Below are positions 22,500-33,428 of a stretch of DNA of 64,000 nucleotides, one piece after another. This DNA is from Punctularia strigosozonata HHB-11173 SS5 (lineage: Eukaryota > Basidiomycota > Agaricomycetes > Corticiales > Punctulariaceae). The stretch covers positions 1,454,912 through 1,518,911 of the forward strand of contig NW_006767439.1 in assembly GCF_000264995.1 (NCBI RefSeq), in the 5' to 3' direction. The position numbers and the translations under genes are program-made. Position 1 is the first letter of the stretch. The number at the start of each line of letters is the position of its first letter. Below the pieces are notes generated by a model. The model searched no databases. It had not been told where the DNA came from and saw only the letters and a program-made list of their open reading frames with translations.

Positions 22500-22788
22500 T
22501 GTTACGTGCCGGTCCTGCCGGGAGCCGAGACCGAGAACTCTTTTCCTTTTCTAGCATTCGGCGCTGATGCGCCTTTTGACTGTTTGATCCTTTGCTCCAC
22601 TTCCATATGCTCAAAGGCTCGCGGCGAGGTATAAAAGACAAGCAGCCTCGTCGCGAGGACCTTTACCTTTTGGTTTCATATCTTACCTCGAGTTGCTCAA
22701 TCGAGACTTGAACTCTCTATTGTTGTGCCGCTCGAGAACCTTATCGTGTGAACGCACCTTAGCCGTATTCGGCTTTGCCCGCGTCACA
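22500..22788 (+). repeat. 5' LTR
   Basis: 289 bp, starting TGTTACGTGCC and ending GCGTCACA, with a TATAAA-like box near 22,632. It matches the 3' LTR over its full length. Confidence 0.95.
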
Positions 22789-22955
22789 TATTTTTGAGAG
22801 TGTTTCGTGAGTAATCTGTTATCGCTCGTCGTCGCTAATCCCTCTTCGATAGGACACTACCCGGCTTGATCACCCGGGTACACCTTGGCTGAGGACACAG
22901 TGACTGCGAGCACCGCAAGCTACGTGTTCTAATCCCTTATCCCTATACGCTGAGT

Positions 22956-25900
22956 ATGCCTGTGTCTAGGGACGAGCTCACGGGTCGCTGGACTCGTAAT
23001 GACCGTAGGGTCGGCGGACTAGACAGAGTCCCCCGACCCGAGTCGGATATCAACATCAACGAGGGCGGGGCGGCTGCCTCTGACCCCGTTGACTCATCTC
23101 CGTTGGCGGGCGAGGCTGGAGCTATGCACCACGGAGATGCCCCGATGGCCGGCGATCATGCAGGATCGAGCCTCGGGGCCGACATACCTCAAGGTCTGCT
23201 ACCCGCTTACCTTGACGTTCCCTCGCATCGCGGAGGATCGCGGTTGGCGAGCACGACGGGACTGGTGCTCAAGGACGAGCCGCGCAGTCCGTCCCCGTTT
23301 GTCATTGGAGGTTTCGGTGGGACATCCAGTGACGGCACTGGATCGTGGTCCAAGGTACCTCGCAGACGCCGGAGCGCGTCACCCGTGCTATCCAAGCGTA
23401 GTGTGATAAGCAATGATAATAGTTTTGCTTCATTGACTGATCTACATGACACCTCTCTTGTCGACCAAGATGCCGACGACGAAGTGGTAGGATCTCCGTT
23501 AGAACTAGAAGAGCCTCGCACCCCGAAGAAGCCGAAGAGTAAGCGGCTGGCGTCTGAGGGCAGAGCAATGAGTGATGGAGAGCTTGACGCGTTGCTAGAG
23601 ACGCCTACCCCGGCGGACAAGGGAAAGCGTGTCGATCGGGAAAGGGTTAAGAACGCTCGGGTCGAGGACCCAGTTTCCTTCGGTGTCGCCGCAGATAACA
23701 ATGCCGTGGGGTCGGGTTTTGTTGGCATTGTCGATGAGGATCTCGATGTCGATGCTCAGAAAGCGGCGCTGGATTCTTTACGACCTATCACGGCTGTTGA
23801 CGCTGTAGCTGGCAGCAATGTGTCGTCACACTCGTCTCAAGAGCCTCTGGAAGACTTGTTTGAGCGCACTAGGAAATCCGCCGAAGTCTTTAAGGACGGG
23901 TGTGAGCGAGAGGTCCGCGAAGCGGAACGGGAACGTGATGCCGCGCACCTCGCATTGAGAAAAGCCGAACTTGCTAGGATCGAATCCGAACGAGCGCGCA
24001 TCGCAGCTGAAAGGCGGTTGGTTGAAGTGCTGAATAAGATCGATAGCCTGGCCTCCACGGTAGACGCTCAGGCGGCTGAAGTTGCCGCACTTAAGCGCGG
24101 TCGAGTCCTAGACATCGACCGTCAGGGCGAGATTGAACCGAGACGTGGCTCACCGCCGCACCTTGTAAGGGCACGAGGAACCGAGGATCTCCTGGTTGGC
24201 GAGCAGACTGGCATCCACAGTCTGAGTACAGCCAGACCCGGTATGTTGATCGGTAACCCGTCGGCGACCATGTCGAGGAAAGGAACTCGAACGTCGGTAG
24301 CACCTCCATCCCGGTTCATATCGCCTGCTAGTTCCCTAGGCCAGACTTTGAGTAGGAAGCTTCAGCAACTAGAAGACGCTATGCTTACTATTGAGCGTGC
24401 GGGGTCTTCGGTGATCAAACCGAACATAAAGCCCGAGCCTCCGAAGGCTTACGATGGTCGGGGCGACCTCGATGCGTTTCAGAGATATGTCGAACAGAGT
24501 GTGGAATACCTTATCGACGGGATGATAATGAGAGAACGACATGTGTCCAAGATTGGGCACTTCCTTGAGAAAGACGCCCAACAGTTTTTCAACCGGGTGG
24601 TGAAAAGGCCGGAGCTATGGACGGCGGAACGATTCTTCGACGAATTGTTCAATTACTGCTTCCCCGACGGTTTCATGAATGCCATCCGGGCGCGCTGGAG
24701 CACCTGGATGCAGAAGGGATCGTCAGTAAAGGTATACGCGGCAACTATGGAAGGATTCCGCGACGATCTCGGCGGGGAAATCTCTGATCGCCAGTTCGTT
24801 CACCGGTTCTGGCAAGGCCTGAACGACGAAATCAGTCAGGAATTGTATCGTGACAGACTTCACCCAGATATCGATGCGTACGACGATGTACTCGAGAGTG
24901 CGTTGATTGCTGAACGAGTAATCAACAACAATTTACATCGTGGTAATGCCGCTGTTGGCTCCCCCCGATCCGGGTTTGAGCGGACGGGAACTGGCAAGGG
25001 TCGACGAGGTGGCAGTAGCGGTGGCCAGTTCGGGCGAAATGATAATAATGGCCATTCGTCCGGGGCGCCGGCGGCGAAGTCGAATGGACAATTCAGGGAG
25101 ACCGGCTCTGGTGCGCTGCGAAATAGTGATCGTCCGAAGCGAAGGGAACGTAACCCTAAATCGGACTCACCGTTGTCTGAGGCGCAAATGAAAGAGCATC
25201 TGGAAAATAACCTGTGCTTCAAATGCCACAAGGCAGGGCATATGAGTCGAAACTGCCCCAATGGGCAGCAGGTTACGAGTAGCACGCGTGATAAAGCCCC
25301 TGGGTCGAAGACCAGCTATGCTGTTCGGTACGCCGACAGTGACGGGTCGGCCGATGGCGCCGCCCTGTCTAACGACGGTGACGACCCTGAGGTGCTAGAT
25401 GAGCTGCCTTGTGGGTCAGTGCGGTTCCGGTTAGTCGGAGACGACCATGGAGAAGGTGATGGAGCCGACACAGCGTTTATACAGGACGACGGGTTGGACC
25501 CGTTCGGGAACCCACCACCTTACGAAGAGCCGCAGACGGAGGTCTACGATGCGCATACGTGGTACCGGCGATATCAACGCCGGTGGTATCGTTGGACCAT
25601 TGACTACCTAGAAACGCGAGGCATAACGCACCGCGTGCGTCAAACTTGTGAGGCATATGAGAGGCATGGGTCCGATGGTACCTTTGTGTGTCCGGATGCC
25701 GTACGAGCGCACAGGCTGGAACGAGACGCTTTCATCGAGGGATCCTCGCGGTTTGGCGATCCTATTGCTAACCGTATGGGGATGGTTGTTGAAGCGCAGA
25801 TCGACCGGCTTCCGCATCTTTGGGAAACCTGGACACAAGAGTTCGCTATCGACTCCTACATGGTGCTATCCGAGGACGGGTACACGCCTTGGATAATGAA

Positions 25901-28900
25901 TGAGCCATACCTTAACACGTCGCTTGAGGTCCCTCAGGAACTACTGATGCGGCGAAGTTTTGACTTCGTCGGTTGGTACCGAACCCGCATGCTTGAGTTC
26001 GTTGACATCGCCCGGCGGTTTGAGCACGACGAACTCGGGATGGAAGACGTCGACTTCCTTCAGGAGTGGAATTGGGGCGAGCCTTTATGGGCCGCCGAGG
26101 AGACGCAGGTGCCGTCGGCCCTCGAGGACTCTGACAACAGTGAGGAATCCGAGTCTGAGATGGGAGGATACCCACCTGGGGCACGGTTCAATATCCCTTC
26201 GTCCGACGAGGATGAGGGATCCACGGAAGGCGTCTCGGAGGGCGAGGTCTTCCTCGTTGACGGTGTACTATACACGATTGGCGCCGACGAAACGGTATGG
26301 TTCCGTGCAGCTAGCGTCGGGCTTGCTGTTTTGGGAACTGATGCTGAGCCCGAGCGGACGCCCCGCGTGCATATGGCGAAGGTGAGGCAGCCGCCAGAGG
26401 GAAGCTTCGCCTCATTGCAGAGAACTGCGGCTCGGGTGAAGACCGCAGGGCGGAAGATACCTCGACCTATCGTGCTCACGGTTAAGATAAACGGACGTGA
26501 GTGTCGAGCCTTACTCGATTCGGGGTCGCTTGGCGACTTCATGTCGAGCGCTCTTGCGGAGCAGCTGAAGGTCGAGAAGGTACCTGTGGATACACAGCTG
26601 ACTGTGCAGCTGGCCGCTCAGGGGTCGAAGACCAAGGTAAATTATTACACTGAGGTAGACCTGAGCTATGCACGCATCGCGTGCAAACGTACGTTTGACA
26701 TCATGAATATCGACGGATATGACTTGATACTGGGGACGCCGTTCATTTGGCAGCACAAAATCATGGTTGGACTGAACCCGTCGAGGGTAATTGTCGGCTG
26801 TGAGACGCCTGAAGGCCTGCGTGCCGGTGACGATGTCAGTGTCCTAGCGTCCAGAGCTACAAGGGTCAAAGAGCGGTCCCTGGAAGATATTCGGAGGGAA
26901 CTGCATCAGTATGCGTCCCCTCTGTACCAGAAAGCGGCGGAGACGACTCTACCTCCGTTGCGCCGAGTTAACCATCGAATTCCTATCATTGATAAGGAAA
27001 AACGATATCCGTTTCGTGCTTCGCGTTGTCCAGAGGGGTTCCGGGAGCAGTGGAATGCTAAGCGCGATATCTTCCTGAATTCTGGACGGTGGGAGTACGC
27101 AAGCGGGACGAACGCTGCGCCTATCATGTTTTTGAGTAAACCGTCGGGAGGTATGAGGAACACGGTTGACTTACGCGCGCGGAACGACAATACTCGCAAG
27201 ATGTCGTCGCCGTTGCCTGACCAAGACGCCATTCGACGGCGGGTGGCGGCCAGTCGCTACTTTACGGCGATGGATTTGGAGGGCGCATACGAGCAAGTGC
27301 GTGTGGAACCTGAAGATGTGCCGTACACCCTGATGGCCACCCCGGACGGGACAATGGTTAGTCACGTCCTCCAGCAGGGGGACTGCAACGCGATTGCGAC
27401 ATTCATGGCGGTAATGACTGACCTATTCTCGCCCTACATCGGTGCTTGGCTTGAGATCTACCTTGATGATTTGATCGTACACACCGATGACCTTGACGAC
27501 CATGTACGGTGTGTTAAGCTCGTCATCGACATCTTACGGGAAAACGAGTTCTACTTATCCGAAAAGAAGATGCACTTCTTAGCGGATGAGATCAAGCTAT
27601 TAGGACAGATCGTTTCGCACCGTGGAATCCGGCTCGACCCTGCCAAGGTTGAGCGCATTCGAACATGGAATGTCCCCACTAATCGCGATCTTTTGCGAGG
27701 ATTCCTGGGTGCAGTTGGGTACCTTGCGGACGGCTGTGCTGGGATCCGTGTGCCGATGGATGTGTTGAACCGGTTGACAGGCGACAACGTGGTCTACCGG
27801 TGGGGGCCTACAGAACAGCGAGCGTTTGATGAAATTCGGGAGATCGTGCACGCTCACCGAAATGTGCACCGTATGGCTATGAGGTATGGCCCCGATGCCC
27901 CCCCTGTCCATGTAGTAACTGACGGATGTCTTACCGGCGTAGGTGGATGCATCCTGCAGGGCACTGACTGGCAGTCGGCGGGGGTCATCGCGTTCTATTC
28001 TGCTAAGCTGTCTCCTGCGCAACAAAATTACGCAGTGCATGAGATCGAATTGTTAGCCGGCTTAGAAACTATGCTACGTTACCGTGATCTGCTGCTCGGG
28101 GTGCGCTTTACCTGGTACACGGATCATAAGGGTCTGATCCACTTCATGAATCAGCGCAACTTGACGGGACGACAGGCGCGTTGGTTAGAGAAGTTATCTG
28201 AATTTCACTTCGAGATCGTTTACGTGCCTGGTCTTGATAATAAGTTAGCGGACGCCTTGTCACGGATCTACGCGGCTGACGAACCTGGTCTGGTACGAGC
28301 TGCGAGTGAAATGGTTCAGTTCGACGACAACCATCCGCCCGCCGAAGGCGCCGGGATGGCAATCCTCACTGGACTTGAGGCTCGTTTGGCGACACTGCGA
28401 CCGCGTGCGGACCGCGTGCCGGCGGGCAACGCGATCCATGATCGACAAGCTTCTCCCAAGGTACCGCGGGTACAAGCGTCGGAGCCGGTCCGGAGGGCGC
28501 GTGTGGCTGATACCTTGCCGGCGGAGACGGGGCGAGCTGAGACGGCGGCAGAGTTCGCCAAGCGCATCAAGAAGGTGACGTTGAAGCTGCCGGCACAACG
28601 TCAGGAGGGCGGGAGCCTAGAGCCTATCACGAGGTTATCAGAATCAGTCGCTGATACTGACGTACCGCATGCCGAGTACCCGGCCCCGAAGCTACTCGAT
28701 GTATTGCTAGAGTACGATAATGGGTGTCGATTTCCAGAATGTATACGAGGGAAATACCTGGCGGATCCCTTCTTCAGGCTAATACTTGAGGCGCCGGACC
28801 AGTTCAAGAATTTTACGTATGAGAACGACGTCCTATACCTCAAGGATGGGGGAATTAAATTGCTGTGCATACCTGATTGCTTGATCGGGGAACGCAAGGC

Positions 28901-31208
28901 ACGCGAGATCGTCATCGCACGTGCGCACTCAATCTTAGCGCATCTAGGACCTACAAAAACGATCGCGTATCTTAAGACGTCGGTATGGTGGAAAAATATA
29001 ATACATGACGTTCGGGCATTCTGCGAGAGCTGCACTACGTGTAGACGTAGCAAACCTAACAATCAGAAGCCGTACGGGCTCCTGAACCCCCTCCCCATTC
29101 CCTCAATACCTTGGGAGGCGATTGGCATCGACTTCGTTGGGCCTTTACCTGTATCGAAGGATCGCGACGCATCGTACGACGAGATCACGGTGGTGATTGA
29201 TCTCTTGACGGGCCGCGTGCATCTTGTACCGAGTCGGCAGGACTATAGGGCTAAGGATATCGCCGAGTTAGTTTTCGCTGAGATCTACAGGTTACACGGC
29301 TTACCGAAGAGAATTGTGAGCGACCGCGATGTCCTGTTCACAAGCACATTTTGGCAGCACCTGAATAAGATGCTAGGTGTGAAACTTAGCATGTCCAGTG
29401 CTTACCACCCGGAGAGTGATGGGTCCACAGAACGCGCAAACCGTACGATAACTCAGATGATTCGAGCATGCGTACGACCAGATCAAAAGGACTGGGTGTC
29501 GAAACTACCAGGGATTGAGTTCGCCATCAATTCGGCTCGGTCAGAAAGCACCGGTTACGCACCGTTTTTCTTGGATACAGGACGCATGCCGCGATCCTTG
29601 ATTTGGGATCAACCGGCCGAGCTGGAGTATCCAGGAGTGCGCGTGTTTGCTCAACGGATGCGCGCCGCGATCATGGCAGCGCATGACGCCATCCTGGAGG
29701 CTCGCGTGAAGCAGACGCGTGCCGCTAATCGATTACGACGGCCCGCCCCGTTCGTCGTTGGAGACATGGTCTATGTTTCTACAAAGAATATCAGCTTCCC
29801 GAAGGGCCGCGCTCGGAAGCTCATTCCCAAGTATATGGGGCCTTACCTGATCTCTAAGGACTTTGGGAACAACTCGTTCCGGGTCGACCTACCTGCGCGG
29901 CTATTGCAGCGAGGAGTTCATCCTGTATTCCACGCTTCGTTGCTTCGTGTGCATGTTGCCAATGATGATCGTCTCTTCCCTGGACGGGCGGAGACGCAAG
30001 TGGCAGATTTCGGGGAAGACGGGGCCGAGTGGGCCGTAGATCGCATCCTGTCGCATAAGGGGCAAGGGATGTCATCCGTGTTCAAAATCAAGTGGAAGGC
30101 CGGGGACGTCACCTGGCTACCTCTTGATAAAATTGATGGTCTGGAACATTTGAAATTATACCTGGACGAACAAGGAGTTAGCAGTGTCGCGGAACTCCCA
30201 GAAGGTAGTGGAATCATCGAAGAAGATGACCCGCAAATCTTCGCTGGCGGGATCACCCTGTGTGTCGACGATGCCGGCGGACGGAATGGACGCCGCCTAT
30301 ATAACGACCTTAGGACGGGTGATATCGACACCGTTAGCTATTCCGCAACCTCACACTGCCCCCAACTCGATCGCCACTCACCATTGTATATGCCCCCTTC
30401 GTCTGGCTCGACCGCTGACCCGCCTGCGAAGCGGCGGGGTACCGCGAAGCGTAAAGAACCGCCGACCGCTGTCGAACCCGACTCGATCGTTAGCGAGTCG
30501 CAGTCCAAGGATGCGGCGAACCCCGCTACCGACGCCGACTTGATGCCGCTGCCTGGTACGACACCGGAGGGCGAGGATGTGGTGATCATTACCTGTTGCA
30601 AGGGCGTCGAGTTCAACGCTACGCACAAGGAGTTCATCGTGGATCACGTACCTGCCCCGATGATCGGGTGCCCGTTCGATGTGTACCATTGGAAGGACGT
30701 CGAGCGTTACCTCCGCTACGACGAGCGCATCCGTGGTGGACTTGCCTCAGTTGATGAGCCGGTGCCGATCGGGTACTACTCCCTTCGTTCGACGATCAGG
30801 AAGCTCGTCGATCCCAGCGTCGCTTCGCTATCCGGATTTGATGATAAGGGTGCGGCGGAAGTGGAGGGCGAGCCGATGCGACCGATCTTCTTCCGGCCGG
30901 AGGTCCAGGAGGTTTTAGGCGGGCATGCCGCTAAGCGCGCTGCTAAGTCGAAGTCGGCGAAGGAGGGACAGGAGAAGGCCGAGGGGACCCAAGCGAAGAA
31001 GATCAAGAAGCAGCCGGCCGACGGTCACACAGGGTCGGGCCAGGGGTCGCACGTAGTCGCCGGATCGTCGAGCGCGTCGCTCAGTGCATTGGGGGTTGAT
31101 GAAGATGTTATTCAGTTCGCTATTGTACAAGCTCTCCGTGGGCAGATGCGCGCTCAACAGCGCCGGCGGGAGCGGGAATTGGAGAAGGGGACGCGCAGGG
31201 GCGCGTAG
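22956..31208 (+). CDS. Gag-Pol polyprotein of the chromovirus
   Basis: One 2,750-codon frame. Parts in order: coiled-coil-rich gag, a CCHC zinc knuckle near 25,215, a long acidic linker, an aspartic protease near 26,510, reverse transcriptase about 27,000-27,700, RNase H about 27,900-28,260, integrase about 28,900-29,650 and a chromodomain near 30,020-30,170. About 345 residues follow the chromodomain, rich in charged and Ser/Ala residues at the end. That extension is longer than I would expect. The gag-pol frame is undivided, as in many fungal chromoviruses. Confidence 0.9.
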   Translation: MPVSRDELTGRWTRNDRRVGGLDRVPRPESDININEGGAAASDPVDSSPLAGEAGAMHHGDAPMAGDHAGSSLGADIPQGLLPAYLDVPSHRGGSRLASTTGLVLKDEPRSPSPFVIGGFGGTSSDGTGSWSKVPRRRRSASPVLSKRSVISNDNSFASLTDLHDTSLVDQDADDEVVGSPLELEEPRTPKKPKSKRLASEGRAMSDGELDALLETPTPADKGKRVDRERVKNARVEDPVSFGVAADNNAVGSGFVGIVDEDLDVDAQKAALDSLRPITAVDAVAGSNVSSHSSQEPLEDLFERTRKSAEVFKDGCEREVREAERERDAAHLALRKAELARIESERARIAAERRLVEVLNKIDSLASTVDAQAAEVAALKRGRVLDIDRQGEIEPRRGSPPHLVRARGTEDLLVGEQTGIHSLSTARPGMLIGNPSATMSRKGTRTSVAPPSRFISPASSLGQTLSRKLQQLEDAMLTIERAGSSVIKPNIKPEPPKAYDGRGDLDAFQRYVEQSVEYLIDGMIMRERHVSKIGHFLEKDAQQFFNRVVKRPELWTAERFFDELFNYCFPDGFMNAIRARWSTWMQKGSSVKVYAATMEGFRDDLGGEISDRQFVHRFWQGLNDEISQELYRDRLHPDIDAYDDVLESALIAERVINNNLHRGNAAVGSPRSGFERTGTGKGRRGGSSGGQFGRNDNNGHSSGAPAAKSNGQFRETGSGALRNSDRPKRRERNPKSDSPLSEAQMKEHLENNLCFKCHKAGHMSRNCPNGQQVTSSTRDKAPGSKTSYAVRYADSDGSADGAALSNDGDDPEVLDELPCGSVRFRLVGDDHGEGDGADTAFIQDDGLDPFGNPPPYEEPQTEVYDAHTWYRRYQRRWYRWTIDYLETRGITHRVRQTCEAYERHGSDGTFVCPDAVRAHRLERDAFIEGSSRFGDPIANRMGMVVEAQIDRLPHLWETWTQEFAIDSYMVLSEDGYTPWIMNEPYLNTSLEVPQELLMRRSFDFVGWYRTRMLEFVDIARRFEHDELGMEDVDFLQEWNWGEPLWAAEETQVPSALEDSDNSEESESEMGGYPPGARFNIPSSDEDEGSTEGVSEGEVFLVDGVLYTIGADETVWFRAASVGLAVLGTDAEPERTPRVHMAKVRQPPEGSFASLQRTAARVKTAGRKIPRPIVLTVKINGRECRALLDSGSLGDFMSSALAEQLKVEKVPVDTQLTVQLAAQGSKTKVNYYTEVDLSYARIACKRTFDIMNIDGYDLILGTPFIWQHKIMVGLNPSRVIVGCETPEGLRAGDDVSVLASRATRVKERSLEDIRRELHQYASPLYQKAAETTLPPLRRVNHRIPIIDKEKRYPFRASRCPEGFREQWNAKRDIFLNSGRWEYASGTNAAPIMFLSKPSGGMRNTVDLRARNDNTRKMSSPLPDQDAIRRRVAASRYFTAMDLEGAYEQVRVEPEDVPYTLMATPDGTMVSHVLQQGDCNAIATFMAVMTDLFSPYIGAWLEIYLDDLIVHTDDLDDHVRCVKLVIDILRENEFYLSEKKMHFLADEIKLLGQIVSHRGIRLDPAKVERIRTWNVPTNRDLLRGFLGAVGYLADGCAGIRVPMDVLNRLTGDNVVYRWGPTEQRAFDEIREIVHAHRNVHRMAMRYGPDAPPVHVVTDGCLTGVGGCILQGTDWQSAGVIAFYSAKLSPAQQNYAVHEIELLAGLETMLRYRDLLLGVRFTWYTDHKGLIHFMNQRNLTGRQARWLEKLSEFHFEIVYVPGLDNKLADALSRIYAADEPGLVRAASEMVQFDDNHPPAEGAGMAILTGLEARLATLRPRADRVPAGNAIHDRQASPKVPRVQASEPVRRARVADTLPAETGRAETAAEFAKRIKKVTLKLPAQRQEGGSLEPITRLSESVADTDVPHAEYPAPKLLDVLLEYDNGCRFPECIRGKYLADPFFRLILEAPDQFKNFTYENDVLYLKDGGIKLLCIPDCLIGERKAREIVIARAHSILAHLGPTKTIAYLKTSVWWKNIIHDVRAFCESCTTCRRSKPNNQKPYGLLNPLPIPSIPWEAIGIDFVGPLPVSKDRDASYDEITVVIDLLTGRVHLVPSRQDYRAKDIAELVFAEIYRLHGLPKRIVSDRDVLFTSTFWQHLNKMLGVKLSMSSAYHPESDGSTERANRTITQMIRACVRPDQKDWVSKLPGIEFAINSARSESTGYAPFFLDTGRMPRSLIWDQPAELEYPGVRVFAQRMRAAIMAAHDAILEARVKQTRAANRLRRPAPFVVGDMVYVSTKNISFPKGRARKLIPKYMGPYLISKDFGNNSFRVDLPARLLQRGVHPVFHASLLRVHVANDDRLFPGRAETQVADFGEDGAEWAVDRILSHKGQGMSSVFKIKWKAGDVTWLPLDKIDGLEHLKLYLDEQGVSSVAELPEGSGIIEEDDPQIFAGGITLCVDDAGGRNGRRLYNDLRTGDIDTVSYSATSHCPQLDRHSPLYMPPSSGSTADPPAKRRGTAKRKEPPTAVEPDSIVSESQSKDAANPATDADLMPLPGTTPEGEDVVIITCCKGVEFNATHKEFIVDHVPAPMIGCPFDVYHWKDVERYLRYDERIRGGLASVDEPVPIGYYSLRSTIRKLVDPSVASLSGFDDKGAAEVEGEPMRPIFFRPEVQEVLGGHAAKRAAKSKSAKEGQEKAEGTQAKKIKKQPADGHTGSGQGSHVVAGSSSASLSALGVDEDVIQFAIVQALRGQMRAQQRRRERELEKGTRRGA

Positions 31209-31270
31209 CCGTGGGATTGAGGCGGAGGTTACCTTATTGGGCGAAGCGGTTTCCACTTCGGGAGGGCGGA

Positions 31271-31559
31271 TGTTACGTGCCGGTCCTGCCGGGAGCCGAG
31301 ACCGAGAACTCTTTTCCTTTTCTAGCATTCGGCGCTGATGCGCCTTTTGACTGTTTGATCCTTTGCTCCACTTCCATATGCTCAAAGGCTCGCGGCGAGG
31401 TATAAAAGACAAGCAGCCTCGTCGCGAGGACCTTTACCTTTTGGTTTCATATCTTACCTCGAGTTGCTCAATCGAGACTTGAACTCTCTATTGTTGTGCC
31501 GCTCGAGAACCTTATCGTGTGAACGCACCTTAGCCGTATTCGGCTTTGCCCGCGTCACA
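31271..31559 (+). repeat. 3' LTR
   Basis: 289 bp with the same ends as the 5' LTR, followed by the target duplication CGGAC. Confidence 0.95.
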
Positions 31560-31797
31560 CGGACTTTGCCGGCAGTTGCCGCGATGCCGGTTTTTCGTGG
31601 CTCGAGTGCGCGCAGCTTTACTTACCTTCGCCCATGCAATAGGACCGGCATCTCACGCCCTATTTTTTTCTTCTCGTGAAACCTCATATGCACCGCCGCA
31701 GCAAATCATATGCATGAATATTAATGCAATCGGTGCGTGTACGTACCGTAGCGGGTTATTTGGGGACGTGTCGTAATTAGCCGGTTTTGCGCACCAT

Positions 31798-31950
31798 GGG
31801 CCCGTAATCGCCAAGTCCGTTCACGAAGATTTTTCCGAAAGTGACACGAATTTCATCGATTCAGATGATGTCGACGAGGCATTACAGAAGCTCCGTCGTG
31901 CGCACCCGGATCCAAGCCGACGGGCGCCATACATCCATCTGGGAATATGA
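31798..31950 (+). pseudogene. C-terminal scrap of a CHAT-domain protein
   Basis: A 51-codon stretch starting GPVIAKSVHEDF and ending RAPYIHLGI plus stop matches the last part of TPR-CHAT proteins. It closely resembles the end of the decayed CHAT gene at 37,260-39,859 (RRAHPD...APYIHLGI). No upstream CHAT sequence joins it in frame, so it is a truncated relic. Confidence 0.75.
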
Positions 31951-32383
31951 CACATCAGGAACCGACCGATGTTGTTGTTGCCTTACAACGTTCGGTTATA
32001 TAGTTATCCGGGAGATTAGCGCCGTCACCTTGCAGCGATGTGGTATACTGTTGGATGACGTTGACAACGGAGCTGACGAACCATACATTGAAATACATGC
32101 TTCATTGAGTTTGTGCTGCTAGGGGACAGATGTACCAGCGACACTCCGAGCAGAGCGAGCGGGCATGGAATGGTGTGAGTACTTACGCGTGTCAGCCCCA
32201 ATGATTGACTGGATCGATCTGAGCAATTGTGAACAGAAAGCACCGTAATGCAGCGCTCGAAAAATGGTTGCAATTTGTCGCTAGCGTGGAGCGGATATGT
32301 GCGCGCATTCCGAAACAGTCGTTCATATCGTTCGCCATCCCGCATTATCATACACTCCACATCTTTTTTGATCACAAGGACCT
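31951..32383. other. Intergenic, nothing recognised
   Basis: Only short frames. The right end is probably the 3' untranslated region of the minus-strand methyltransferase gene. Confidence 0.5.
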
Positions 32384-33428
32384 TCACTTCTTCCGATCCG
32401 TCAATGGCACGTACTACACGCGACGTATTGTCGGTCAGCACCTCGTGGCGTATCACCGACCAGAAAGAGCAGCACTCACCCTCACGTCCATCAGCTCCTT
32501 CTTCGTCACGTTCCCCTGCGCGTCCTTATCCACTAGCAGGATAACCTGCGCCACATCGCCAACGGGAATGAACATCCTTCCCGGAGCCGCGAGCTGGTCC
32601 ACGAGCGGCTGCGGCAGCGTCGGCGCCGCGGCGCCAACGTGTATCGCGTCGTAAGGCCCGGCATTCGCGTACCCTATACCCCAGGTCGTCAGCATCATAC
32701 AAAAATCGCGACGTCATCCTCGAACGGACCTTGCCTCCCGTCGCCGCACACGACCTCGATCGCCCCGCTATCGAGCGCCTGCCCGAGGCCGTCCCTCTTC
32801 AGATTCTCGACCGACCACCGGACGAGCTCGGGGATATGATCGATGCCGACGACCTTCCCCTGCTCCGCGACGATGTGGTGGAAGACCGCGCAGAGGTAGC
32901 CGGATCCGGAGCCGACGTCGAGTACCTTAGCGCCGGGCTTGAGGAACGGGAGGAGGTACTCCGTCGCGTACGCATGCTGCGATGTTCTCGGTCAATGGGT
33001 GCGGTTACGGTATGAGAAGGGGGCGAGGAGGGCTTACCATGTGCGGCGCGCTGATCGTCGCGTCGTGTCCGATGGGCGAAGGCGCATCCACGTATCTACA
33101 AGCCGGGTCCTCCCGCATCAGCGTCGCGAAAAGGTCAGGCATTCGATAAAGCACGCACGCATCGCGCTTGTTCACCACGTAATTCGCCCGGTCCTGTAAC
33201 CCATCATTTTCTCTGTCTCGCATTCGTCGCGGCATCCGGAGAGATCGAAAAACGCACGACTTTCGCCATGGCCTACGGTCAAGAAACCCATCGCGTGAGT
33301 TCAACGGTTCGACGCCTCTCCCGCAGAGAACGTCGCACCGTCTGCACCTCCGTCGCGCTGAATATCCCGTTCTTCGCCATGTTCGCGATGAGCTCCGAGT
33401 TCGTCGATCCGCTAGAGCGCCAGGCCAT
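32384..33428 (-). CDS. Protein-L-isoaspartate O-methyltransferase
   Basis: Seven exons, complement(32384..32413, 32480..32673, 32730..32976, 33038..33095, 33159..33193, 33258..33272, 33339..33428), all in phase, give 222 residues, the usual length. The enzyme methylates L-isoaspartyl residues in aged proteins with S-adenosylmethionine so that they can be repaired. Seen motifs are MAWRSSGSTNSELI at the N-terminus, the substrate-side loop ATISAPHMHAYA, SAM motif I VLDVGSGSGYL, then DAIHVGAAAP and GRMFIPVG, ending YVPLTDRKK. The second exon is a 15-nt microexon encoding AMAKV, needed to give the family sequence AMAKVDRANYV. The start is the first ATG and fits the family. Confidence 0.95.

Larger units (their letters stand above)
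22500..31559 (+). mobile_element. Ty3/Gypsy chromovirus LTR retrotransposon, whole-looking and young
   Basis: The element is 9,060 bp long with 289-bp LTRs at both ends, TG...CA termini and a 5-bp target duplication CGGAC (22,495-22,499 and 31,560-31,564). A single long frame covers gag-pol. A purine-rich tract (GGGAGGGCGGA) precedes the 3' LTR. The two LTRs looked identical when read side by side, which implies a very recent insertion. The element looks whole. Family assignment rests on the order protease, reverse transcriptase, RNase H, integrase, chromodomain. Confidence 0.95.
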
